A stretch of DNA of 64,000 bases from Gnetum montanum (Eukaryota; Streptophyta; Gnetopsida; Gnetales; Gnetaceae): contig MNCI01035354.1 of NCBI GenBank assembly GCA_015680685.1, positions 428,324 through 492,323 on the forward strand, in the 5' to 3' direction. The first letter of the stretch is position 1. The number at the start of each line of letters is the position of its first letter. Shown in pieces: positions 48,296 through 59,600 of this stretch. Position numbers and translations under genes: made by a program. The notes beneath the pieces are model-generated. The model did not search any database. It was not told the DNA's origin and saw only the letters and a program-made list of their open reading frames with translations.

Positions 48296-48779
48296 ACAAC
48301 ATTTGCTCATTTTAGGTTCACTAGAAGTATCATTTAGCACAAGGAAATAGCATTATTGTAGTCATTAAATCAACTAAATTAGCAAGTCATCTGAACAAGG
48401 GACTTCTCAAAGATTTATATTAATCTTTGTAGCTACCCAAATTCTTTTACATAAGGATACTAGAAACCATCTCTTAATTATGTATGATGTACATTTTACG
48501 AACTATTTTAAGATATGAATAAAGGAAGATGAAATGATTAAAATATTTTGGACTATGGTAGCTACATGAATGCTTGCACCTAGATAAAAGCAACAAGCTC
48601 GCAAGTCATTACATTCATAAGTTATTATTTCTTTGCTAAACACTATGCTCCACCTCCTTATTAGGATTTCTCCTCTAAACATAAGTCTCCATTGCCTCAC
48701 CATAGGTAATCTCCTATATGCATTTATTTTTCTTCCATGAGAATTCAAAAGAAGCTAAAAAAAAGGATAATATGATTTA
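48296..48779. other. Gene-free DNA right of E5
   Basis: Starts with the right target copy ACAAC. Presumably the upstream part of the copia relic, but no copia motif could be confirmed on this side. Confidence 0.4.
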
Positions 48780-49768
48780 GATAGTGATGAGACATGAAAT
48801 TGCTCATATTGCTGGCAGTCACCTTAAGGCATCCACGATAACGCACCCACGTTATATCATGGGTCACGATATCACGTATGCGATATATCATGGGCCGCGA
48901 TATCGTGTACACGATATCTCATCTGCCCGCGATATCGCGTACGCGATATCGCAGTCAGCCGCAATTTCTATAAATAAGAGGCAGCTCTCCCTCATTTGAC
49001 ATCCCAATTTAGAAGTAGTGAAGCTCTGGCAGTTTGATCCCTCCAGAGTTAGATTTTTTTCTCGTGTCTGCCTGCAGTGTGGTGAATGTAATTGTACAGT
49101 GTCTTTATTCGAGTGTGTCGTACTTGGACACGTACATGACTGGCAATAAAGATTGAGATTACTTCATCATTGCAGCATTCACTTTGTTATTTATTTATCT
49201 GTTATTTATTTAATGTTATTTATTGTTTTCTCTCTCACCCTTAAACTCCTAGAATGCAGAACAAGTACAACTTGATTACGAGCATTTAAGTGTGACTGCT
49301 TGGTAGCCCAGTGGTGTAGCTAGGATCTACGCTTGGTAACCCAGTGGCGTATCTGGGATCTATGCTTGGTAATCCCAATGCCATACCTAGGATCTACGCT
49401 TGGTAGTCCTAGTGGTAGTTGTGCACGAGGTCCAAGATGTGTACAGTTAATTAAGGAATCAGTTGCTCGTTGCACTTAGGCTAGATTAGATTTTCGTACC
49501 CTTTTCCTCCTAGTTTAGGTTAGTTAATATTATTTTCCACTACCTTTAGGAGTAGCGTTAGAATTAGGAAACACATCATACACCTCATCTGGACTAAACC
49601 ATATGTGACAAATATAATACTAGTCTAGGTGGAAAGACAGCAAACTGTGACCTAAGGATAACTGTCTAGGTGCCACAACTAGTCCATCTACGGAGTTTGA
49701 CCGGATCGCGCGTACATGCTCGTATTCGTATGGTTGAGTGTAGGGGTACCTCGCCACTCATCAGATAG
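48780..49768 (+). mobile_element. Solo LTR with GATAG target duplication
   Basis: LTR 48785-49763 (979 bp) flanked by GATAG on both sides (48780-48784, 49764-49768). No primer site or internal sequence adjoins it, so it is the product of LTR-LTR recombination. TGATGAGACATG...CGCCACTCATCA. Long subfamily, the same as the LTR of E0. U3 contains four palindromic GATATC repeats, including one perfect 24-bp palindrome at 48929-48952, then TTCTATAAATAAGAGG (48965-48980). Confidence 0.93.
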
Positions 49769-51439
49769 GCAAATTGATCATGCAAGTACTATAATTAGGA
49801 TGATGTTTTACAAGAGAAAAATTTATCCATTTAATGTTCTATAATTATCTTATTACTCAACATTTGATGTAATAAAAACTACTAAAACATTGAGACTAAT
49901 AATTTACCTGGATAAGGGAAGCAATTAGAGGAAGTTTAAACTTTTGAATACCTTGGAAGCCTTGAACTCAAAGGGTAGCAAGCATAAACTTTTAAAGAAG
50001 CATTGTGAAAAATTTACACATTGTTTTAAAATTTGGAGATGCCCCTAGCCAGCAAAGATAACCACAATGTTGAAAATTTATGAAAGACTACAAATAAAAT
50101 TTTTAATAACATAATTAATATTTTTTTTAATGATATAAATCTTATTATTATTATTATCAATTTATATTGAAAGATTTGATAACTCATGACATTTTTTTGT
50201 GCATGATGTATCTTTTGTTGTAAGACCTTTGTCAAAGGTTTCCTTGTTCTTCATTTAGTGAGATTTTTCTGTCTCCAAGGGAAAAGATCAATGATCATTA
50301 TAGCAATTTCATTTTCATTTACATTTCCCCTTTTAGATCTTCATTTTCTAAAAACAAATCACATACCCAACCAAGAACTAAATAATCCCACCTTACAACA
50401 TTCTTAAAGCTAATCTTATTTTTAAAAGCCTTGGAGTTTTACTGGCATTGGGACTTTAATAATTATATAGCTTCTACATCAAAGCTTTATAAGTTATCGT
50501 CTCTGTTATTTCCTATTAATAATAAACTATGAATTATTAAGTGTCTACATCTTTATAGTACATGGTATAAACTTGGTAATGCTTTTCTTACATTTCTTTG
50601 TCATTATAATTAATGGATTACTTGGTTTGAGTATTAGATTCTCTATGGCATTAATATCTCTAAAGAGACTACTTTTTTTATCGATGTGCTATTTGAATAG
50701 AACTTTAACTATCCAAGATTCTAATAATGGTCTTCTTGATTTTTTAGAGATATATGCTCATTTAGTTATTTTATTCTAGTCCAAGACTATGTATACCATT
50801 ACTAGTTCTAATATTGGTATTTAGCTAAAGATTCAATTATCTTTGAAATGTTAACCATTATGTGTAATTATGCAAGTATTGGATTTCGAAGATATAGAAT
50901 GCATCGACCCTTTCAAAAATCAAGTACTTTTTATGGTATTTGATTTACAAAGCTTTACTTATTAGTAGTGGTCACTCTCACTTGGGTTTTCATGACCTTA
51001 AATGTCCTCTTTACAACATGGAAGACTTATATACCTACTACGTTTTTACTTATTCCTTGTTTAAGTTCTTGGTCTTCATGTAGCTCACATTTGTGTGGTT
51101 TAAGCAAAGTTGGAAGAAGTATTCTTTAATGATACTTCATCAAGGATTTTTGCTTCATACTTGAGTTATTTTTGTTTTAACTCCACCAATGTTGGCCCCA
51201 AGCTAAGAAGGGTTAGTATAATCATGTCAAATCTCATAGTTAAGTTTTTTTTTTTTTTCAGATTTTGCCAATGCTAGGACATTCTCTAGATGTGATGTGC
51301 CCAAGTGTTGTGGAAAATGGGCAAGGGATTGTTAGGCATCCTTTAGAAATGATGCACAACATCATCACCCAGATGTTATGGAAAGTAGACAAGGGTTTCC
51401 ATATTAAGAATGGGTGTGGGTAAAGAAGTCTAGTGGAAG
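49769..51439. other. Gene-free AT-rich DNA
   Basis: Short AT-rich open frames only (for example 50573-50779), without recognisable domains. Confidence 0.45.
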
Positions 51440-51690
51440 AAATTTTGGATGGTAATCTAGAATATTGGCACTCTCAATAAAAAGACTTGCTACATCACTA
51501 TTCTAAGAAAACCACCAAAAGAAAGATGAAAAAAAAAAAAACAATGGAAAAAAAATAATTGAAGATGATTTGAAGAAATTACAAATAACAAAGATTTAGC
51601 TCTTCATAGAGGTGAATGGCAAAAAAGGACTTATGTAGCTAATCCCATCTTATTGGTATAAGTCTAGGATGATGATAAATAATGATGACT
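51440..51690 (+). repeat. LINE 3' end, plus strand
   Basis: Ends with GTAGCTAATCCCATCTTATTGGTATAAG-type 3' sequence followed by GAT-rich units. Upstream it shares TTGCTACATCACTATTC, ACCACCAAAAGAAAGATG, GATTTGAAGAAATTACAAA and TAGCTCTTCATAGAGGTGAATGG with the inverse copy to the right. A GACCCCA-TTGTTGGGA-type end with a trinucleotide tail is typical of plant RTE-like LINEs; the clade is inferred. Confidence 0.6.
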
Positions 51691-51716
51691 AAGTTATTTT
51701 TATCTTCTTGTTCTTT

Positions 51717-51719
<3 letters not shown>
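51671..51719 (+). repeat. Left copy of a ~50-bp imperfect direct repeat
   Basis: GATGATAAATAATGATGACT then AAGTTATTTTTATCTTC and TTGTTCTTTATC; the right copy is at 52101-52150 with a few substitutions and one 1-bp gap. The pair flanks the minus-strand LINE fragment. Confidence 0.75.
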
Positions 51720-51751
<32 letters not shown>

Positions 51752-52100
51752 TATTGTACCCTTGTCCCAACAAATTGGGGTCAGCTACATGAGTCTTTTT
51801 TTTTTCACCATTTACCTTGATGAAGAGCTAGATCTTTGTTTGTTTGTAGTTTCTTCAAATTATCTTTGATTATTTTTTCCCATGTCTTCTTTGGTCTTCC
51901 TTTTGGTGGCTCTTTTGGAATAGCTATGTAGCAACTTTTATTTATAGGTTCACTGTCTAGTATCCTTTGCACTTGTCCAAACCATCTAAGTTGATATTCT
52001 TATAGCTTATCTAAAATAGAAGCCACTCCAAGTCTTCCTCCGATGTAGGTATTATGAAGTTTATCTCTTCTAATTTACTCAAACAAGGCTAAGATAATAA
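51720..52100 (-). repeat. LINE 3' end, minus strand, 5'-truncated
   Basis: Minus-strand translation at 51960-52010 gives EYQLRWFGQVQRILDSEP, the well-known LRWFGHV-type C-terminus of LINE reverse-transcriptase ORFs. It continues through PPKGRPKKTW-like codons, GTAGCTGACCCCAATTTGTTGGG and a tail of about ten GAT units (51719-51750 on the plus strand read ATC). Faces the plus-strand copy tail to tail. Confidence 0.75.
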
Positions 52101-52150
52101 GATGATAAATAATAATGACTAAGTTATTTTTTGTCCTCTTGTTCTTTATC
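52101..52150 (+). repeat. Right copy of the ~50-bp direct repeat
   Basis: GATGATAAATAATAATGACT then AAGTTATTTTTTGTCC and TTGTTCTTTATC; see 51671. Confidence 0.75.
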
Positions 52151-52269
52151 CTATTTAGAAATTTCAATATAATATAATTTATTGCATAGATAATTTTCTG
52201 TCTCCAGAAAGTGACAGCCACAGAGAACATCATTCAACAATATACGTTGAAGCAATTGAATGTATCCTC

Positions 52270-52541
52270 TTTGTTTATAAAAAGCAGAAAGTTAAAACCG
52301 GAGACGACGCCTCAAAAGAGGACCCAAAACCGATAAGCGTTTTCTTTCCCGTTGCGCGGGAGGCCTCGTCTTTTCATAGCAGAAACACGAATTCGACAGC
52401 ATTTTGCCGTTGGCGCGCGCTTGAATTCGAGAATTCCTGGGGAGCGAAACACCGTATAAACGAAATTCAGCGACATTCTTCTCTGTACATAATAAGTTCG
52501 ATCGGCCGGTTTTGCATTTCATTGCTTTGCACAGGCCCTGG
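52270..52541 (+). promoter_or_regulatory. Core promoter and 5' leader of ASY3
   Basis: TATA-like TTTATAAAAAG at about 52274-52284, then a sharply more GC-rich stretch leading to the start codon at 52542. At 52345-52362 TTTCCCGTTGCGCGGGAG forms an imperfect palindrome with E2F-like TTTCCCG and, on the other strand, TCCCGCGC. E2F control of this gene is a guess from the motif. The transcription start is not determined. Confidence 0.4.
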
Positions 52542-55350
52542 ATGGAGATGCGCGGTGGCTATACTTCACAGGAATTCCATGTCAGGGTACGTTCATGTCC
52601 CAACATATTCTTTTTACGCCTCTGGTTTCCATGGATTTAGTTTAAGCGCATACACACTCTGATTCATTCAAATTTGGTGTTCTCAGGATGGAAGCTTCAG
52701 TATGGAAAGCAGCGACCGTAATGGATCAAACGTTAAGCGCAAAATGTCTATAGGGATGACCGTTTCCTACTCTAACAGAAGCCAAGGCACCTGTGTCTTT
52801 CAACGAAATGGCGCCATCAACAAGGCCAGTGACACTACTGGCGTGTATGAAATTCTGCAAGTATCTCAAGCGCAAGTTCATCATGATCAAGCTGAGGTTC
52901 AACGCCAGGTACTGTGCGAGGCATCCAAAGCTGCCATGGTAAGATACGAGCGCAGATGCAGGAACAAGGTCACAAGTGCGCAGCAGGAGCGCGCATCTCA
53001 TGTTCGGTTTGCCTTTCGTGAGCAAAATAAGGAAGAAGAAGAAGAAGGTAATGGTGATAGAGATGTCCGTACAAGCCCTAAGGTTCCTAGATCCGTTTCT
53101 TCACAATCGTTGAGTGCCAAGCTCAAGACTGCTATCGGCTCTCTTCTTGTCAAATCGGATAGCATGGCCTTGCACTCGCAGCAACAAACGGCTGGAATAA
53201 TAAGTATCAATGATAGAAGAGTCTGCTCGAAGGAGAAGACTTCTTCCAGCAAATCAGGCGATGCTTTCTCCTTTGATATTGAGGTTCCTTTGAGAAGGAA
53301 TCCAGTTAGACAAAACCGCCAAACGAAGAAACCTGAATACGTTACTTCGGATAACGAAGATTTCATCGGTGAAGAAAATGATGAAGGCAATCGAGATGTT
53401 GTTGAAGAAGCCAAAGAGGATTGTGCTGGAAGAGGAAGGATAAGGAAAAACAGAGCATGCTCTAAGGAGTTGCCTTCTTCCGACAAATCAAACACTTTCT
53501 TCTTTGATATTGACGCTCAGTTGAGAAGGGATCCTGTCCGGAAGAATCGTCAGTTGAGAAGGGATCCTGTCCGGAAGAATCAACACAGGAAGCGAGCTAA
53601 ATACGTTTCGTCTTCGGATAATGAAGATCTCATCCAGGAAGCAAATAATTCAGACAATCAACATCTTCTTGAAAAAGCGAACAAGGAATCAGCAAAGGAT
53701 GCAAACAGTCAACACGTTGCCGAAGAACCGAAAGAGGATTGTGATGGTAATTTTTCTGCGAGCCACGATCAGGACGGAAAGACGCTTCCTCTGGATAATA
53801 CAGCAAGTGTATCCTGCTCGTTTTGTAATTTTTTGGTTTGATTCCCAATGGAATTGTTCCTCGTTATGTTTTTTTTGGAAGCGTAAAGTTCGTTCCTAAA
53901 CGTTAGATACCACAGAGAAAATACTGTTTCAGCGAAGAAAAGGAAGTTTCCGAGGATGAAGGTAAAACTAGAGATGATGTGATATGTTTCTCTAAAAGAG
54001 GTTTGTCACACTCTGAACCGCTGCTTGCATGGTTTTCTGACTTTTCTCCAAATGTCTTCTGAATAATGTGTTGAATATTTTCAATTGAAATTAGAGACTC
54101 GGTTTCTGCAGAGTTCACAGAAAGCATTGAAACGCCCTCCTCGACAGCGATTCCGTCCCCTACAGAAATGGCGTCTAAAGGTGAGATGTCAAGTAGGGAA
54201 TCTCAAAAATATGAGGTACCAATCCGTAGAAAAAATGATGCCGTGATGTCTCCATATTCAGCAGCCGGACTCATTCAGCGTAGGCAACATAATCATCTGC
54301 CCTTTGTCCTTTTTTATTCGAAATTAAATTACTTCAATTGATAAATTAGGTAAACGCAGATGACGTTGCATCCAGTGAAGAAGACGACGAGGAAAGCGAG
54401 GATTCCATTGATCTTCATCGGTAATTATCGGTTCATTATCCTCTTCTACTGATTTCCTGCGAATGCATCTTGGAGCGACTCCATTCCTTTTCATCTTATG
54501 TATGGATTGTTTTAGGGCCGTGAAACAGTTTTGCACGCTCTTGCAAAACTTCAGGCGCAAACTGAATTCGGAAACGGAAAACAAGATCTCGTCTATTATT
54601 GCCACTGTAACGAAAAGCTTTCAAAAGCAATTAGATGACGTTCGAGGTCAAATTCAGTCGGACCTGTATGATGCCGCTGCTTAGTCTTTTACTTATTGTT
54701 CAATTTCTTCGTTATCTTATTTAATGGAAAATGAAATACAGGATCAAGTATTCTAATATGTGCGACAAAAAGTACAACGAAATGGAGCTTTCTTTGCAAG
54801 GTATTCTTACTCTTAGCTTTGCTTTGGGTCCTTAGTGTCTATGCATTAAGCCATGGCCCCTAAACTGTACTTGCAGCTTTTGTTACTCTTTATAATTCTT
54901 AATTTCGATGTCAGCAGATGAACACGAGAAACTCAAATCCATCCACGAGAAATTTAAGAGCGAATTGACTCAACATTTCCAGGCATGCGAAAGAATCATA
55001 TCCCAAGTTGAAGAGGAGCAACTAGAACTAAGAGCAATTGCAGAGAGACAAAGTACGTTCCTGTTCTTTGTTTCATTTTGAGGGTGTTCATCTTTTGCTT
55101 ACATAAGCCGTTTTTTGAAGAAATGTTGCACAGAAAACTCGTCATCGAACTTCAAGAAAAGATGGAAACAGAGCTCAGCGACGCGCAAAAAAAGATCGAT
55201 TCGGTCCAGAAGGTAAAAGATAATATGCTTTAATGCCCTTTCATCGCAAATGATGTTGCAGTCCCAAATACCATCACATGCTACTCTGGTCTGCAGGCGG
55301 CCTCGAATCATATGGATGTTCTTAAGCGGGTATTGAAAGAAATGACATGA
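52542..55350 (+). CDS. ASY3: Meiosis-specific axis protein ASY3-like, 10 exons
   Basis: Core protein of the meiotic chromosome axis, partner of the HORMA protein ASY1 and of ASY4 in plants. Proposed exons: 52542-52586, 52687-53835 (or to 53808), 53916-53961, 54112-54279 (or to 54180), 54360-54420, 54516-54665, 54742-54800, 54915-55052 (or from 54918), 55121-55212, 55297-55350. Every join keeps frame and gives 653 residues at the longest; all introns are GT-AG. N-terminus: KRKMSIGM, like the RKISIGV motif at the start of Arabidopsis ASY3, in the region known to bind ASY1. Exon 2 encodes a charged, presumably disordered middle with repeated LRRxPVRxNR motifs. C-terminus (54516-55350): coiled coil with RAVKQFCTLLQNFRRKL, LKSIHEKFKSELTQHFQAC and ELSDAQKKIDSV, matching the ASY3 C-terminal domain in order and spacing. 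The exon 2 to 3 border is the weakest call. Coding sequence is GC-richer than its surroundings. Confidence 0.88.
53518..53583 (+). repeat. 33-bp tandem duplication inside ASY3 exon 2
   Basis: Units 53518-53550 and 53551-53583 are identical over 30 bases and keep frame, giving QLRRDPVRKNR then QLRRDPVRKNQ. An older related unit (PLRRNPVRQNR) lies at about 53287-53319. Confidence 0.92.
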
Positions 55351-56203
55351 AGAATCCTGCCTCTACGTCCACTCTGAAAGCAACAACAGACTGTATATGT
55401 TTTTTCTGAAGGGTGTACCACTTCTATTTTCCTGGTGAGCCAATTTTGCAAAGTTTTATTAGAAGAGCCTATTTTAAAGTTGGTATTCTGTTGTTTGTAT
55501 CAAAATTTACAAACAGCCGCTTGTGGTCCATTTGAATTTTTGAGCATTATTGCTTGATGCGTTGGTAGTATATACTAAACCTTGTTAGTGTAAAAGAAAG
55601 TTCCGTGGTTAGGCCGGGGTGGTTTGGTAAAATATACTGCCCCATATGTTTCATTTGCATTGTAATCAAAGGACGCATGTACAGTAAGTATATCCGATAT
55701 TTCTCTTTCTCGTCATTTCTTTGCCTGGGGAAAATTTAGGGAGGCTCTTTCGCGTTATGAAAAGTGAAAACCATATTCAAAGCCAACACATGAATGAAAA
55801 ATGCGAGATGGGCAAACTTTTCCAACGCATATCGAAAATTATGTCATTGGTGGGAACGTATTTACGGACATGATCGAAAACTGAGATCTGTATGAGGGAT
55901 ACAAATGCACTATTCTTAATTTTCGCGCAAGAAGCACTGAAGAGAATTTTGACTAATATATGCACTTGAATTTTTACATGTACCGAGGAACCGGAAAACG
56001 CGTAAGCTCAGAACACCGAATTAATACGCATTTTCAACGCTAAGAAAAATTTTAGGACATCATGTGCGGACCCCTTGGCATCTGTATTTACCCTGGACTA
56101 ACGCGTTATTTGCAGATTGCAACTTTGCACCGTCGTTTAAGCGTTGAGGAAGAAGCTAAACGCAAAACCTTTAAAATTATATTTTGTTTTTTTTTTTTTT
56201 TTT
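55351..56203. other. 3' flank of ASY3, low-copy DNA
   Basis: Likely 3' untranslated region and downstream spacer. It is less AT-rich than the repeats. No second gene could be supported; short open frames (for example 56062-56200) have no recognisable domain. Confidence 0.45.
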
Positions 56204-56204
56204 N
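56186..56204. other. Poly-T run ending in an undetermined base
   Basis: A run of about 19 T ends at N (56204), the only non-ACGT base in the window. It may be a base-calling failure or an assembly join. Confidence 0.9.
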
Positions 56205-56674
56205 AGAACATGCATCTCCTAAGAAAAATCTAGGAATTTTAAAGTTTTTGACTTTTGTGTGTAACATCTTTAACAAGTTGAATAATATCTACAATCATCA
56301 TGTTACAAAGATACATCTATAATTAAATAAAATTATTTAAAATTGAAACTTAATTTTTACTTTCATTTATAACAACCTTGTTAGATTTATTGGATCTGTT
56401 TAAAAGATTTTTCTTCATAATTCATCTAGAATCGAACCTCTAACTTGGATTTTCTATGCCAAGATGCTATGTAAACCCTCTTCTATATCGTTTGACTTTT
56501 TACAATAGATCATCCTCCCTACTATGTAGGTTGCTTGATTTGAAAATCGAAGAAAATAATACACATTCATTTTTTTAAACAAAAACCTAATAAAGTTGAA
56601 ACTAAAGAAAACAAACAACAATCAACAATGTAGACTAAATAAAAAACAAACACTAATAGAGGGACTATTCGAGA
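56205..56674. other. AT-rich DNA left of E6
   Basis: No gene. The stretch 56580-56620 (CTAATAAAGTTGAAACTAAAG) resembles 62608-62645 on the other side of E6 (CCAATAAAGTTAAAACTAAAT). Confidence 0.4.
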
Positions 56675-59600
56675 GATACATTGCATGCGATTACAACGTA
56701 AGGGACTACCATCCCATAGAAACGCAACGTCAACGGGACTTGCAGCAAAAGAGTTACCACACATCGTTGAAGGGCAAAGGACCCCATAATGCTTCACCCG
56801 TCATAAGAGAAATTAAGGGCGGTGAACCTGTTTCGATAGGTTCCCCACAAAATGATGTTCCCCCTCCTAACGATAGGAAGGAGGTGGTGTATCAGAACCT
56901 TTGCTCCACAATACACAACCCTGGTTCTGATTCCCATGAACACCAAGTGTTCAACGAGGGAACACAAACACAAGATAAGGGTGAGCATTCTGATCGTCAT
57001 CATGATCGGGGTCGAGATCATCGAAGGGAAGGTAGGAAACATCGTCATTGCAATGGTTCTCCTTCCTCTTCCCCTTCATCATCACATTCACCCTCTCCTT
57101 TAACATCGGGACGCAGTCATAAGGAACCTCATCGTAAGGATAAGGGTAAGCAAAATGAGAAACCTCAACAAGAGAGTCGAGAGCGAGGATGACGGCACTC
57201 TAGGGAATCAAGGCATGGAAGAAGGGAAAGTAGGGAACTGCGTAGACATCACAGACGCCATGAAAGAAATGACCATGACGAACCCCTACTTGCAACTTGA
57301 AGCATGTTAGACATTACGGAGGTCATTAGAATACCTACAAGGCACCAAAAAGATAGTCGGATCAAGAGACTAGACATGAATAATAATCCACGATTTGAGG
57401 GGGGATACAACGCTGATCTGCAGAACCACTTACAGGCATTTCATGATGCCTGTGCCTTGCAGAACATTGAAAATGAGTAGCAAAAATTAAAGTTGTTCCC
57501 AAGGACACTCATAAAAGAGGCGGAAAGCTAGTACCGGTCCTTAGAACAGGAATCCATTCGAAGGTGGTGTACGATGCTAGAATTATTTAACGATAAATAT
57601 CAAACGTACTCCTGAGTGTCCAACTTGAGAAATCAGATCCAATGATGGAAGCAGGGTCATCATAAACCCTTGGATGCTGCCATGGGCCGATATTATGCAT
57701 TGCTACATCATTGCCTGCGCCATGGTTACGCACAATGGGATCCACTACGCCATCTCGTAGATGGGCTAAGACATGAAACTAGGAGAACCCTTGGGACATA
57801 TGCCCAAGGAAGATTATCTGAACTTAGGTCCCATGAGGTTCATAGATTGTTGGAGCAAGTAGCTAAGGAAGAAGGAGAGCTAGGTAAGAGAGAAAACGTG
57901 GAAGAATATAACCACGATCCTTCCCTCTAAAAGAGGGGAGTGAGATTCTATGAGGAGGAGGATGAGTCATCACTCGAAGAGTTGGTGAGTCAGAAAACCT
58001 TGCTGCTTCAGAAATTAATAACAGAAGTGTTGGCTAAGGTAGATCAAATGTGGGACTCCTTAGATAGTAGATTTGAAACTGTTTTAAAAATTGTAGATGA
58101 GTCTAAGGAGCGAAGTAGTGACCATGATAAGAAAAAGAAGAGGGATTTGGACCATGCACGTAACAAAGGTAAGGGTAAAATGACTATCACCGAAGAGGTT
58201 GTGGATTCCAATACGGACGATGATGATGGATGTGAGATATGTTAGTATGACCATCCTAAGGGATGTTGCCCAATAATCTCACATCTGCAAGAGTCTGGGG
58301 TGTATGCACTCAACCCAAGACTTAACAAACGGCAAGCACCCAGTTGGTTACCTTATCCCCAAGGTAACCTAAGGCAGTTCCACCAACCGTTAACATATTA
58401 TCCAAGTGGAACTCTGCCACAACCTATGGAGCAACACCAGCAGTGGCAATACCCACAGTCATGGGGGATGCCACTGCTAAGGTAACAATACCCTTACCGG
58501 CAACCAGATCCATATGGTTACTATGTGCAACAGCCAATCTCTCCAAGTGACTCTGTTGATCACGTGACCCCACAACGTCACTACCAAGCTCAGGAGTATT
58601 ATAGGACTCCTTCTCCTGGGAAAGACACACCACATGCATACCATCCTCCAAATCTACCCACAACTCTTACACCGATAGCTTCACTACCACCCGCTCTAGC
58701 GATGCAAGGGAAACTCCCCACTCAACTGCAGCAACGCAATGTTACGAGAGTTATAAACCTTCAACCTACTGTTGGTTCTAACAACCGCACAAAGAGAAGA
58801 TCTTTCTTCAGAACCAACAGTCCAAACAAGCTCTCACAATCACAAGCGGTTGAGCCTCCGAACGTTCCTCCATCAAATAAGGCTTCGGAGCCCCCTTCAA
58901 ACCAACAACAGAGCTCAACGCATATGGTTATGTTAACACATACCGTCACTGACTGGATCAAGGAAGGCCATCTTTCCAGGAAATTCTCTAATCCTGGAAG
59001 TCCCCTAATCTATCTCCAAGTCACTGGGAATGAACCACGTAAAGCTCTTCTTGACTCAGGTTTTGGAGTCAACTTGATATCACAAAAAATGTATAAAGCC
59101 TAGAACCTGCCTCCACTAAAGAAGAGCAATATTCGCTTAAAGCTAGCTGACTAGTCCATCACTATTCCCTTGGGATTGGTGGAGGACATCAATACCACTA
59201 TGTGTGGTTGGTCATACCCAGCTGATTTCTTAGTGATACAAGTCAACAATGATAAGGGGGACTTCCCAATAATGGGAATGGCATGGCTAAGTACTATGAA
59301 CGCATGGCTAGGAATCTGCGATTTTTTCCTAGAAATATCTAAGGAAAACACTTATGGGAAGATCGAGAAAAAGAAAGTTCCATGCATCACATACAGTGAT
59401 ACAGAGGGTGATGGTGTACAGGAGCGTTCAACCTCTCCTGCATGCAACCAGTGTGCCCAGGAAGTTAACATACAAAAGTGCCTGTATGTAGCAACCACAC
59501 AATAAGAGAACACCCAGTGGTTGATAGCTAATCAAGAGAGAAACCCACCAATATGCATCGAACTAACTAGGGGACCAACTTGCACCCACAAAGAAAGCAT

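Noticed and set aside
48929-48952. Palindrome as a terminator or replication origin
   Set aside because: It sits directly upstream of a TATA box in every LTR of the family, so a U3 regulatory role is the simpler reading.
53621-53899. Alternative plus-frame ORF in ASY3 exon 2
   Set aside because: Overlaps the ASY3 frame, which has homology on both sides and consistent splice phases.
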